Assembly (NCBI GenBank): GCA_963836915.1
Contig: CAWILH010000002.1
Location: forward strand, 3,162,001 to 3,226,000
DNA: 64,000 nt
From: Cryomorpha sp963836915
GTDB taxonomy: Bacteria; Bacteroidota; Bacteroidia; Flavobacteriales_D; Cryomorphaceae
Direction: 5' to 3'
Below the pieces are notes generated by a model that was not told the DNA's origin, did not search any database, and saw only the letters and a list, made by a program, of their open reading frames with translations. The translations under genes and the position numbers were made by a program. Shown here in pieces: positions 1 to 6,921 of this stretch (position 1 is the first letter of the stretch; each line of letters begins with the position of its first letter).

Positions 1-342
1 TCAATTGATTTGTCTCGAGATTATCGAGATTTTAGTTCAACACTAAATACAATTAGGAATAGTGTTGCCAATTCCCTGTCTCAATCAGAGCTGGAAACTG
101 TGGATGTAATTATCGATATTTCAAAAAATTCATTTTACTATTGGGAAAAGAATGAAGCTGATTGGGAAGCCAAAGCTATAAGTAACAATGCTAAAAGAGT
201 TATTGCTGGCGATGTAGCTGGAGCAATAAACGGAGCAATTGGTGCAGCGATTGCCACAGCAGGTGTAGGTACTTTGCTGGGCGCATGTTTGGGCGCTCCT
301 GCTGGTTCGATATTGGCGGCTGTAACGTTATTTATTTGGTAA
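1..342 (+). CDS. Hypothetical small protein with glycine-rich C-terminal membrane segment, 5' partial
   Basis: The frame is open to the left edge (codons for Ser-Ile-Asp precede the TTG at 10), so the real start is probably outside the window. The visible 113 residues have a polar N-terminal half and, from about residue 75, a small-residue-rich hydrophobic stretch (AGAINGAIGAAIATAGVGTL and on) ending in LFIW. Such Gly/Ala zipper tails occur in bacteriocin-like and other small secreted or membrane peptides, but no leader, GG cleavage site or transport gene is visible, so a bacteriocin role is not supported. A strong hairpin follows directly. Base composition is clearly more AT-rich than the window beyond 720, which suggests acquired DNA. 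Function not recognised. Confidence 0.55.
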   Translation, partial: SIDLSRDYRDFSSTLNTIRNSVANSLSQSELETVDVIIDISKNSFYYWEKNEADWEAKAISNNAKRVIAGDVAGAINGAIGAAIATAGVGTLLGACLGAPAGSILAAVTLFIW

Positions 343-354
343 GCTTATTTTTAT

Positions 355-387
355 AATAGACCCAATAATATAATTATTGGGTCTATT
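355..387 (+). terminator. Hairpin terminator after the first small gene
   Basis: A perfect 14-bp inverted repeat (arms 355-368 and 374-387, AATAGACCCAATAA and its complement) with a 5-nt loop starts 12 nt after the stop codon. The U-run is poor on the plus strand. It probably separates the two small genes. Confidence 0.7.
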
Positions 388-410
388 TGAACTTTGTTAA
401 AAAAATAATT

Positions 411-611
411 ATGAATTTGCATAATGTTTTGTCTGTTTTAATTCTAGGACTAATGTTCGTTGGAATAAACTATTTGATTTTTGTTGATGATTCAGACAAA
501 TTGATTCAATTGGGTGCAGGTTTACTTTGGGGCTTAGCTTTTCACTTTGTTGCAATTCGTTTTAAATTTAAAAAGTATATGTTCAGCCCAAAAACTGATA
601 ACAAAGATTGA
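411..611 (+). CDS. Small two-helix membrane protein, hypothetical
   Basis: An open frame starts at TTG 387, but that codon overlaps the right arm of the preceding hairpin, so ATG 411 (66 aa) is preferred. Two hydrophobic segments are visible (NVLSVLILGLMFVGINYLIF and LGAGLLWGLAFHFVAI), separated by a short acidic loop with DDSDK, followed by a basic tail (RFKFKKY). This is the layout of small 2TM proteins with a cytosolic basic end. It lies in the same AT-rich block as the gene before it and is closed by another strong hairpin. Function not recognised. Confidence 0.5.
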   Translation: MNLHNVLSVLILGLMFVGINYLIFVDDSDKLIQLGAGLLWGLAFHFVAIRFKFKKYMFSPKTDNKD

Positions 612-640
612 ATACAAAATTAATTGTTTAGTGCACTTAA

Positions 641-677
641 AAATTAATCCGCTGGGAAATACTCAGCGGATTAATTT
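641..677. terminator. Long perfect hairpin, bidirectional terminator
   Basis: Arms 641-654 (AAATTAATCCGCTG) and 664-677 are perfectly complementary over 14 bp around a 9-nt loop; A- and T-rich flanks allow termination in both directions. It marks the right end of the AT-rich block. Confidence 0.75.
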
Positions 678-720
678 TTGAAATCATTAAATGTGTTAGA
701 GGTAAATTTAATAGAGAAAT

Positions 721-855
721 CTACTTCATGGGAAAGCACGGCCCATGGTGGGCGCCAAGACCTACCAAGCGCTTTGCAACCTTGGGGTAAAACGCATCGA
801 AACCGTTCAAGAAATGCCCCTCGATATGATGGAGCGCGTATTGGGAAAGCAGGGC
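721..855 (+). pseudogene. dinB: Fragment of DNA polymerase IV (DinB), about 45 residues
   Basis: In frame with position 721 the sequence reads GKARPMVGAKTYQALCNLGV, then KRIETVQEMPLDMMERVLGK. This matches the helix-hairpin-helix part of the thumb region of Y-family polymerase IV (pattern I-P-x-VG-x-KT-x-x-x-L-x-x-x-G, then MP-x-x-x-ME-x-x-LGK). Neither the palm with the catalytic acidic residues nor the little-finger domain is present. Similarity ends abruptly near 850, where MFS coding begins in another frame, and on the left where the AT-rich DNA begins. It is debris, not a functional polymerase gene. The identification rests on motif memory over a short stretch. Confidence 0.6.
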
Positions 856-1595
856 CTTATACCCTTCCTTATGTTGGGGAGACAGATGGTTTTGATGCGG
901 CTTTTTATATCGCTTCAGCGGCAGCATTGCTGAGTGTGTTTCTGGTAGCGGCTCTCGTACACGATCCGGACAGCATAAAGCCGTCTCGCAAATCTATAGC
1001 TTTCAAAATGCTCAAGCGGGAAGGGTCAAAAAAGCTAGATCCGGTCTTCGCACTCGGATTGGCCACTTTTATAATGAGCATGGGTTTTTCTTTTCTCGCT
1101 CCTATCGAGACACAGACCAACGAGCGGCTCGATCAGGGTGCCTTCTTGTTTTCAGTAGAATTTACAGCGCTTGTGGGTGCGCTTGCGCTAACCCAACCAA
1201 TAATCGGCCGGCTCAGTGATACTTATGGCCGGAAGGGATTTATCGTGGCAGGGCTTATCTGTCTGGCGCCGTTTACCCTAGCTCAAGGATTTTCTACCGA
1301 GCCTTGGCATATGATCACGGCTCGGGCGCTACAGGGAGTGAGCGCGGCAATGGTTTTTGCGCCCGCACTAGCGCTAGCTGGTGATTTGGCCAAGAAGGGT
1401 GAAGCTGGCTCGCAGCTTGCTGTTCTGACCATGGCATTTGGTATAGGAATCTCGACTGGTTCGTTGATTTCGGGGTATGCCGTAAGTTTTGGATACCTCG
1501 CTCCTTTCGCTATTGGTGCCGGCTTGGCGCTGGTTGGGGCGCTGGTGGTAGCCACTCAGGTATCAAAATATGAAGCAGCTACAGAAAAAAATTAG
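849..1595 (+). pseudogene. 3' half of an MFS transporter, 5' truncated
   Basis: About 245 residues of a major facilitator superfamily permease. They run from a sequence like the end of helix 5/6 (FDAAFYIASAAALLSVFLVA) through the central cytoplasmic loop (HDPDSIKPSRKS), then six further hydrophobic segments. The conserved loop motif LSDTYGRKGFIVAG (GRLSDTYGRK) belongs to the second half of a 12-helix MFS protein. Helices 1-5 and any start codon are missing; the frame runs back into non-homologous sequence and the dinB fragment. The stop lies 49 nt before tRNA-Val. A truncated MFS protein of this kind is not expected to transport. An open frame does exist from 678, so a fusion product could in principle be made. 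Confidence 0.7.
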
Positions 1596-1603
1596 AGAAG
1601 GCC

Positions 1604-1632
1604 TTGCGGAAAGGAATATTCAATTATATTTG
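1604..1632 (+). promoter_or_regulatory. Bacteroidota-type promoter of tRNA-Val
   Basis: TTG at 1604-1606 (-33 element), 18-bp spacer, then TATATTTG at 1625-1632 (consensus -7 TAnnTTTG). The tRNA begins 12 nt further on. Confidence 0.75.
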
Positions 1633-1644
1633 CAGACCCAAATC

Positions 1645-1719
1645 GGGAGATTAGCTCAGCTGGTTCAGAGCACCTGCCTTACAAGCAGGGGGTCACTGGT
1701 TCGAACCCAGTATCTCCCA
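1645..1719 (+). tRNA. tRNA-Val (anticodon UAC)
   Basis: A complete 75-nt cloverleaf. The acceptor GGGAGAT pairs with ATCTCCC, the D-stem GCTC with GAGC, the anticodon stem CCTGC with GCAGG around loop CTTACAA (anticodon TAC), and the T-stem ACTGG with CCAGT around TTCGAAC. Discriminator is A; CCA is not encoded. It lies directly downstream of the truncated MFS gene, and a decayed copy of its 3' half lies about 215 bp further on, so it may have served as an integration site. Confidence 0.97.
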
Positions 1720-1726
1720 CGAGTGG

Positions 1727-1756
1727 AAGCCTGCACGGATGTGTGGGCTTTTTTTA
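1727..1756 (+). terminator. Terminator of tRNA-Val
   Basis: AAGCCTGCAC pairs (with G-U pairs) with GTGTGGGCTT, followed by a run of seven T. The same hairpin is present, slightly diverged, in the duplicated copy at about 1940-1966. Confidence 0.75.
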
Positions 1757-1848
1757 CGCCCGATACGCTGTTCAGTTTGCGGTGGCAAAATATTTGGTAT
1801 TTGAGAGCTTTCCTATAAATTTTCGCATTCCCGCGCACCGCGCCTATC

Positions 1849-1985
1849 AGCTTGGTTCAGAGCATCCCGATGATCTTAGTGAGTGCGCACGTATGTGTTG
1901 GGAAGGTCACTGGTTCGAACCCAGTATCTCCCGCGAGTGCAAGCCTGCACCGAAGTGTGGGCTTTTTACGCCGGATATTCTGTAT
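1849..1985 (+). repeat. Decayed partial duplicate of tRNA-Val 3' half plus terminator
   Basis: From 1905, 28 bases are identical to 1691-1718 (variable loop, T-arm and acceptor 3' strand of the tRNA). Similarity continues through the terminator to about 1981, matching 1691 to about 1771. Upstream, 1849-1866 resembles the D-arm (CAGCTTGGTTCAGAGC), but the anticodon arm is unrecognisable. It cannot form a functional tRNA. It may be a tandem duplication remnant or an att-like direct repeat left by an element that integrated into the tRNA 3' end. Confidence 0.7.
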
Positions 1986-2006
1986 GATAGATCAAATTTT
2001 TGATGA

Positions 2007-2201
2007 GCAGATTTCTATTATTTCACGACATACCACTACCATAGCTTGGAAAGTGCATTTGATTTTTTGATGCGCTTTAGAGGGTTTATAGAGATGGGAA
2101 AATCTTATGAAAATTGCCGGAAGTATGCTAAAAAGCAAACTCGAATAAATGGGAAAAGCGATACGGTATGGGAAAAAGTGAATACGTTGGGATGCCGATA
2201 G
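2007..2201 (+). other. Possible gene remnant or tiny ORF between the tRNA copy and folC
   Basis: A stop-free frame of 64 codons with coding-like composition (includes MRFRGFIEMGKSYENCRKYA and a tail ending VNTLGCR) ends with TAG at 2199-2201. The only internal ATG start gives about 43 residues. No family is recognised, and there is no good start or ribosome-binding signal. It lies between decayed tRNA sequence and the convergent folC 3' end, so it is more likely debris than a gene. No other feature is seen from 1986 to 2224. Confidence 0.2.
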
Positions 2202-2224
2202 GTGCTTAGGATTACCCACGAACA

Positions 2225-3439
2225 TCACACCACTTCCGCGACCACAAAAACACTACCTCCCACCAAAATCAAATCATTTGGAGTGGCGTCTTCTTTGGCG
2301 CATCTCAAGGCTTCACTTACCGAGCTATAGGCTTTGCCTTCTAAGGAAAATTTTAAGGCTTCATCGGCAAGCTGCCTTTCATTTTTTCCGCGAGGTATGT
2401 CGGGTCGACACCAATAATACGTTGCCGATGTAGGTAGCAGTGCCAATATCTTTTTTGCGTCCTTGTCGCTCACCATACCCCACACGATGTGCAGCCTTAC
2501 GAAGCTCTCCCTGCGCACCATATCCATCACCATTCGTACACCATCTTCATTATGACCTACATCGGCTATGACGCGGGGCATAGAGCCTATTAGTTCCCAC
2601 CGTCCGCGGAGGCCAGTATTTTTTACCACATTCAAGGCTCCTTCTTTTACACAACCCGGATTGAGACTCCAGCCCAAGCTGCGCGCCACTTCAACCGTTT
2701 TCCAAACGGTGCGCATATTTTGCCTTTGGTAGCTCCCAGCCAAGTCGGTTTCAAGTCGCTCATCAGATAGGACGGAAAGATAGAATGGGGCATTTTTTTT
2801 CTTGGCCATTGTCGAGAGCACATCATAAATGGCTTCGCTATTTTCACCGATTACAACGGGAACCCGATCTTTGATTATACCCCCTTTTTCAGCTGCGATT
2901 TCTTCAAGGGTATCACCCAAAAATTGCTGATGATCAAGGCCGATAGATGTGATCACCGATATATTGGGGAGTACTACATTGGTGGAGTCAAGCCTGCCGC
3001 CCATGCCGACTTCGAGTATCGCAATGTCTACCTTTTCATGGGCGAAGTAGTCAAATGCCATAGCACAGGAAATCTCAAAGAAGGAAGGTTTTAAATGCTC
3101 TGATAGGTCGCTGGTTTTGGCTACAAAGTCGATGACGGCCTGCTCGGTGATCATCTTACCATTAATCCGAATCCGCTCTCTGAAATCCTTGAGATGTGGA
3201 GAAGTGAATAGCCCTACCTTATAGCCGCAGGTGGAGAAAATGGAAGCTAGGGTAGAGCTCACCGATCCTTTGCCATTGGTGCCGGCTACGTGTATGGATT
3301 TAAAGCTGCGCTGAGGATTTCCCAGTAGATCGCAAAGAGCGATGGTATTTGATAAATCTACCTTGTAGGCTGCTGCGCCTACCCGTTGATACATTGGCAA
3401 CCGGCTGAAAAGGTATTCAACCGTAGCGCTATAATCCAT
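2225..3439 (-). CDS. folC: Bifunctional folylpolyglutamate synthase / dihydrofolate synthase
   Basis: A 404-aa Mur ligase-type enzyme that adds glutamate to dihydropteroate and to reduced folates using ATP, in the cytosol. The ATP-binding loop GTNGKGS is at residues 53-59, followed by TSPHL (about 79-83), the conserved ITSIGLDHQQFLG, and EKGGIIK. Length is normal for FolC. Its ATG overlaps the stop of the TonB-like gene by one base (TAATG), so the two are translationally coupled, and it is the last gene of the minus-strand run. Confidence 0.93.
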   Translation of the reverse strand: MDYSATVEYLFSRLPMYQRVGAAAYKVDLSNTIALCDLLGNPQRSFKSIHVAGTNGKGSVSSTLASIFSTCGYKVGLFTSPHLKDFRERIRINGKMITEQAVIDFVAKTSDLSEHLKPSFFEISCAMAFDYFAHEKVDIAILEVGMGGRLDSTNVVLPNISVITSIGLDHQQFLGDTLEEIAAEKGGIIKDRVPVVIGENSEAIYDVLSTMAKKKNAPFYLSVLSDERLETDLAGSYQRQNMRTVWKTVEVARSLGWSLNPGCVKEGALNVVKNTGLRGRWELIGSMPRVIADVGHNEDGVRMVMDMVRRESFVRLHIVWGMVSDKDAKKILALLPTSATYYWCRPDIPRGKNERQLADEALKFSLEGKAYSSVSEALRCAKEDATPNDLILVGGSVFVVAEVV

Positions 3440-4245
3440 TACTTCAGTTTGAATTCATACCGCACCGTCCCACGCTGCCCGATGGCCGCATTTGGGTCAC
3501 CGTTATACTTGAAGTTATTCAGGATATCTGTCTTGGCAAGATTAAAAAGGTATTGTGAGGTGGTATTCGATTCTTTTAAGTTGGGCTGGACTTTGGTCAC
3601 ATTGCCATTTCGGTCTACCCAAATATTCATCACTACGGTGCCTTCTTCGGTGGTGGTGTTTATCTTGGTGCCATAACCGGGCAGCATGCTGCGACCATCC
3701 AGCTGCCAACTCCCACTGCCACTTCCCAGCGTACCTTTTCCGGTGGTTCCTTTGGGATTTCCTTGATCTCCCGTACCGTCCTTATCGCCTTGGCTTCCAC
3801 CTCCCGATGGCTGATTGAGCGATTGAAGCGCATTGCTCAGATCACTACTTATCGTCGGTTTCGGTTTTTCTTCGGGCTTGGGTTTTGGCTTGGGGTCTTT
3901 TGGTTTTGGCTTTATCTCTTCTTTTACTTCGGGCACGGCCACATCGCTCGCCTCATCGGTCACCACTTCATCTACCGGTATGTCTTCTACCACTTCTTCC
4001 TGCGGGGCCTCCTGCTGCGTCTGCTGTGGCACCGGGTTCGGGTCGGTGATGTCGGCGACCGCATCGCCGCTGGCAGCTTCATCCCAGCCAAATTCAATGC
4101 TCGCTCCCCCATCTTCGGGCAAGGGAGAAGGCTGGGTCAAGCCAAAAAAGATGAATAAGATTATGGCTATAACGTGAAATAGAACCGTAGCAATGGCTGC
4201 TATCCGTCTTCTTTTCTTTTCGTCGGGATCTCTCACTTCCATCAT
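3439..4245 (-). CDS. TonB-like energy transducer protein
   Basis: 268 aa. A basic N-terminus (EKKRRR) is followed by one membrane helix at about residues 14-36. A long acidic/proline stretch leads into a Lys-Pro spacer (KPKPKDPKPKPKPEEKPKP), then a Gly/Ser-rich linker, and a C-terminal domain of about 90 residues with VVMNIWVDRNGNVTKVQPNL, the pattern of TonB C-terminal domains. Together with the ExbB- and ExbD-like genes upstream it would couple the proton gradient to outer-membrane receptors across the periplasm. It starts 12 nt after the exbD stop. It could serve a Tol-like role instead; the sequence does not decide. Confidence 0.85.
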   Translation of the reverse strand: MMEVRDPDEKKRRRIAAIATVLFHVIAIILFIFFGLTQPSPLPEDGGASIEFGWDEAASGDAVADITDPNPVPQQTQQEAPQEEVVEDIPVDEVVTDEASDVAVPEVKEEIKPKPKDPKPKPKPEEKPKPTISSDLSNALQSLNQPSGGGSQGDKDGTGDQGNPKGTTGKGTLGSGSGSWQLDGRSMLPGYGTKINTTTEEGTVVMNIWVDRNGNVTKVQPNLKESNTTSQYLFNLAKTDILNNFKYNGDPNAAIGQRGTVRYEFKLK

Positions 4246-4257
4246 AGAGCAGGTGTT

Positions 4258-4650
4258 TTATTTTGGTTTGGTGGCCAGTACGATCTTCCACTTATTCCGC
4301 TTGGCGATATCCAATACTTTTACAGTCTCACCGGTGGGGACTTTCTGGTCTACGTGAAACACGATACTTGGCTCGGCGGCTGTGGTCAAACTTGATGCCA
4401 AGGCAGCTTCTAAGGTAGTGGGATCAATTATTTTATTATTGACGGAATAGATCAGGTCTTTATCGATTCGCAGAGAAATATTCTGCTTATCCTTTGTTTT
4501 ATTATTGCTCACGGGCAGGTCTACCGGCAGGGCATAAGGACTCACCAAAGTAGAGACGATAATGAAGAATATTAAAAGCAGGAACACTAAGTCCGTCATT
4601 GACGACATAGAAAAACTCGCATCTACTTTATTTCTCGATCTTAAATTCAT
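4258..4650 (-). CDS. exbD: ExbD/TolR-family biopolymer transport protein
   Basis: 130 aa: a short cytoplasmic N-terminus (MNLRSRNKVD), one membrane helix (about 17-40) with the conserved proton-path aspartate D20 in SMSSMTDLVFLLLIFF, and a periplasmic domain ending in IVLATKPK. This is the usual ExbD/TolR architecture and length. It lies between exbB (150 nt upstream) and the tonB-like gene, and forms the inner-membrane motor with ExbB. Confidence 0.92.
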   Translation of the reverse strand: MNLRSRNKVDASFSMSSMTDLVFLLLIFFIIVSTLVSPYALPVDLPVSNNKTKDKQNISLRIDKDLIYSVNNKIIDPTTLEAALASSLTTAAEPSIVFHVDQKVPTGETVKVLDIAKRNKWKIVLATKPK

Positions 4651-4723
4651 ATTCTATTTAAGTTTGAAAGTGAAAAACTCAAAGTCCCGAAACATACCCA
4701 CACATTCACTACGACCAACGGGA

Positions 4724-4800
4724 GTCCGTACGGACCATCATCGGGAAACTCACCTGCAAGTCCCGAAACATCGGGAAACCAAAAACCAAAAACCAAAAAC
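4724..4800. repeat. Small palindromes and short direct repeats between exbB and exbD
   Basis: The 150-bp gap holds a perfect 12-bp palindrome GTCCGTACGGAC (4724-4735), a hairpin TCCCGA-AACA-TCGGGA (4761-4776), and a triple repeat of a heptamer AAAAACC-like unit (4777-4800). The 32-nt block 4748-4779 matches 38679-38710 at 28 of 32 positions. It is non-coding; a processing or attenuation element between the two motor genes is possible. Confidence 0.6.
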
Positions 4801-5505
4801 TCACTTCCCCGGCTCTTCCAGCAAGTCAATAAATTCAATGCTTCTCGCTTCCATATTATGCACTACTTTGTCAACCCGGACTACGAGCGTATTATATGCA
4901 ATGTAGGCGATTATTCCGATTACCAATCCCGTGACGGTGGTGACCATAGCCTGCATGATCCCTCCCGAAAGTGCTGCGATCTCTACGCCGTTGCCAGAAA
5001 TTTTCATGGCGTGGAAAGTCATGATCATCCCGATTACGGTGCCCAAAAACCCGATCATCGGAGCCGCACCGGCTACGGTAGCTAATACCGGCAGGCCTTT
5101 TTCAAGTTTATAGACTTCTAGTTTACCAACGTTTTCTATGGAAGCGCTCACATCGTCCATGGGTTTGCCTATCCGCGACACACCCTTATCAAGCATACGC
5201 GCTATTGGCGTAGCAGCCGAGTTGCACAGGCTTCTTGCGGCATCTAGCTTTCCATCGCTCACATAGTCTTTTATGCGGTTCATAAAGTCCTTGTCTTCTT
5301 TTGAGGCTTTGGTAATAGCTATCCAGCGCTCTACGAAAATGTAGATGGCAAGCACCGATAAAACGGCGAGCGGTATCATGATATACCAGCCACCATCTAC
5401 AAGGAGCTGCCAGATAGATATGGTTTCTTCGGTAGGTGCGCCGGTACTTAGGCTGTCGCCGATCGCAATACCGGGGTTAGCTTGCAAAAAAACAGGTATT
5501 TTCAT
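4801..5505 (-). CDS. exbB: ExbB/TolQ/MotA-family proton channel protein
   Basis: 234 aa with a first membrane helix at about residues 37-58 (WYIMIPLAVLSVLAIYIFVE), a cytoplasmic loop, then two helices (LPVLATVAGAAPMIGFLGTV and the stretch around TTVTGLVIGIIAYIAYN) with the family motif AGAAPMIGFLGTVIGMI. It forms the proton-conducting pentamer that works with ExbD and TonB/TolA. It starts 51 nt after the nhaD stop on the same strand and probably begins or continues the exbB-exbD-tonB-folC transcription unit. Confidence 0.92.
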   Translation of the reverse strand: MKIPVFLQANPGIAIGDSLSTGAPTEETISIWQLLVDGGWYIMIPLAVLSVLAIYIFVERWIAITKASKEDKDFMNRIKDYVSDGKLDAARSLCNSAATPIARMLDKGVSRIGKPMDDVSASIENVGKLEVYKLEKGLPVLATVAGAAPMIGFLGTVIGMIMTFHAMKISGNGVEIAALSGGIMQAMVTTVTGLVIGIIAYIAYNTLVVRVDKVVHNMEARSIEFIDLLEEPGK

Positions 5506-5556
5506 TCGACAATATTAATGCAGGTTTGCCAATAAAACGCAGGGAGTAAAAACAAA

Positions 5557-6918
5557 TTATGCACTCAACAGTATGAATACTCCGGCGCCGGCCAAATAAC
5601 CAACGATGGCAAGCCAACTGAGCTTCTTGAGGTACCATATAAAGTCGATACGCTCAAGACCCATTGCAGCCACTCCCGCGGCCGAACCAATGATCAAAGC
5701 ACTACCACCGGTACCTGCACAATAAGCCAGAAATAACCAGAAGTTTCCACCGCCGGCAAATGGGCCAGTGGCCTGAATGTCGTACATTCCTTGTGCAGCA
5801 GCTACGAGCGGCACGTTATCTACGATCGCCGATAGTAAACCGATGGCAATATTGATGGCATAGATATTTCCGATGGCGCTGTCTAAGTAAGTTGCCACAC
5901 TCCGCAGCGTACCCACTTCCTGTAGCGCTGATACGCCGAGTAGTATACCCAGGAAAAACAGTACCGATGGCATGTCAATCTTTCTCAGGGTGCCCAATAT
6001 AGACAGTTCTTTTTTGGCCTTCTGTTCCTTGCCACGGTGCATGAGTTCGGTCACCAGCCAAAGCACTCCTAGGCTGAGCATCATTCCCATAAACGGTGGG
6101 AGATGGGTGAGGGTTTTGAATACTGGCACGAAGAGTAGACCGGCAATTCCCAAGATGAATATTATGTTGCGCTCCCTTTTAGAAGCAGGATTTTCATAGA
6201 CATTATCTTCAGGGAGTGAAGGTCGAGACACCTTTCCTTTTAGCGTAAAGCTCAAGATTACGAGCGGCACGATCATGGTGGTCATGCTTGGGATCAAGAC
6301 ATGCTCTATGATCGTAAGGGTGTCAGGAAGTTGCTTCTTGATCCAAAGCATCGTAGTGGTTACATCACCGATTGGCGACCATGCCCCACCGGCATTGGCA
6401 GCGATTACAAGAAAACCTACAAAGAACCAACGTGTCTGCTTATCGTCTATCAATTTTCGCAGCAGCGAAACCATTACGATGGTGGTAGTAAGATTATCGA
6501 GCACGGCACTCAAGAAAAAGGTGAGCACGCTGAGTACCCACAGGAGTTTCACTTTATTCGTAGTCTTAATTCTATCGGTTATCACTTTAAATCCATCATG
6601 GCCATCTACCGTCTCCACAATGGTCATGGCACCCATAAGGAAAAAGAGTATACTGGCTATCTCACTTAGATGGTGCAAGAGTCGGTGCTCCAAAAATAAA
6701 GGGAGGATTTCACCCGGCTTTAGCAGCGTATTTTCATCAATGAAAAGCTGATATTCATGCTCCAGAAATGCGGGTACTTCATGCAATCCCAATACGAAAA
6801 TGGCCCAACATATCGTTCCTAAAAGCAACGCAGAAGCGGCTTTATCGATATGCAAAGGATGCTCAAGGGCTATGGCCAAATAGCCGAGTACGAAAACAAT
6901 TATTATTGCTACTTCCAT
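5557..6918 (-). CDS. nhaD: NhaD-family Na+/H+ antiporter
   Basis: 453 aa, an integral membrane protein of the ion transporter superfamily with about 11-13 hydrophobic segments. Typical NhaD features are LDNLTTTIVMVSLLRKL, the loop NAGGAWSPIGDVTTTMLW, DNVPLVAAAQGMYD, and the repeat-like AGTGGSALIIGSAAGVAAMG near the C-terminus. It exchanges cytosolic Na+ for protons and suits a saline or alkaline habitat. It starts three bases after the stop of the dehydrogenase gene, so the two are co-transcribed. Confidence 0.9.
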   Translation of the reverse strand: MEVAIIIVFVLGYLAIALEHPLHIDKAASALLLGTICWAIFVLGLHEVPAFLEHEYQLFIDENTLLKPGEILPLFLEHRLLHHLSEIASILFFLMGAMTIVETVDGHDGFKVITDRIKTTNKVKLLWVLSVLTFFLSAVLDNLTTTIVMVSLLRKLIDDKQTRWFFVGFLVIAANAGGAWSPIGDVTTTMLWIKKQLPDTLTIIEHVLIPSMTTMIVPLVILSFTLKGKVSRPSLPEDNVYENPASKRERNIIFILGIAGLLFVPVFKTLTHLPPFMGMMLSLGVLWLVTELMHRGKEQKAKKELSILGTLRKIDMPSVLFFLGILLGVSALQEVGTLRSVATYLDSAIGNIYAINIAIGLLSAIVDNVPLVAAAQGMYDIQATGPFAGGGNFWLFLAYCAGTGGSALIIGSAAGVAAMGLERIDFIWYLKKLSWLAIVGYLAGAGVFILLSA

Positions 6919-6921
6919 GGG

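Noticed and set aside
1570..2070. Plus-strand ORFs of 72-86 aa across tRNA-Val and its copy
   Set aside because: They run through tRNA sequence and the duplicated segment; not coding.
1992..2228. 78-aa minus-strand ORF after folC
   Set aside because: No family pattern; it lies across debris and has no usable start signal relative to folC.
3763..4177. Long plus-strand ORFs opposite the TonB-like gene (131 and 114 aa)
   Set aside because: Low-complexity complements of the Lys/Pro/Glu-rich spacer; the minus-strand frame has clear family motifs.
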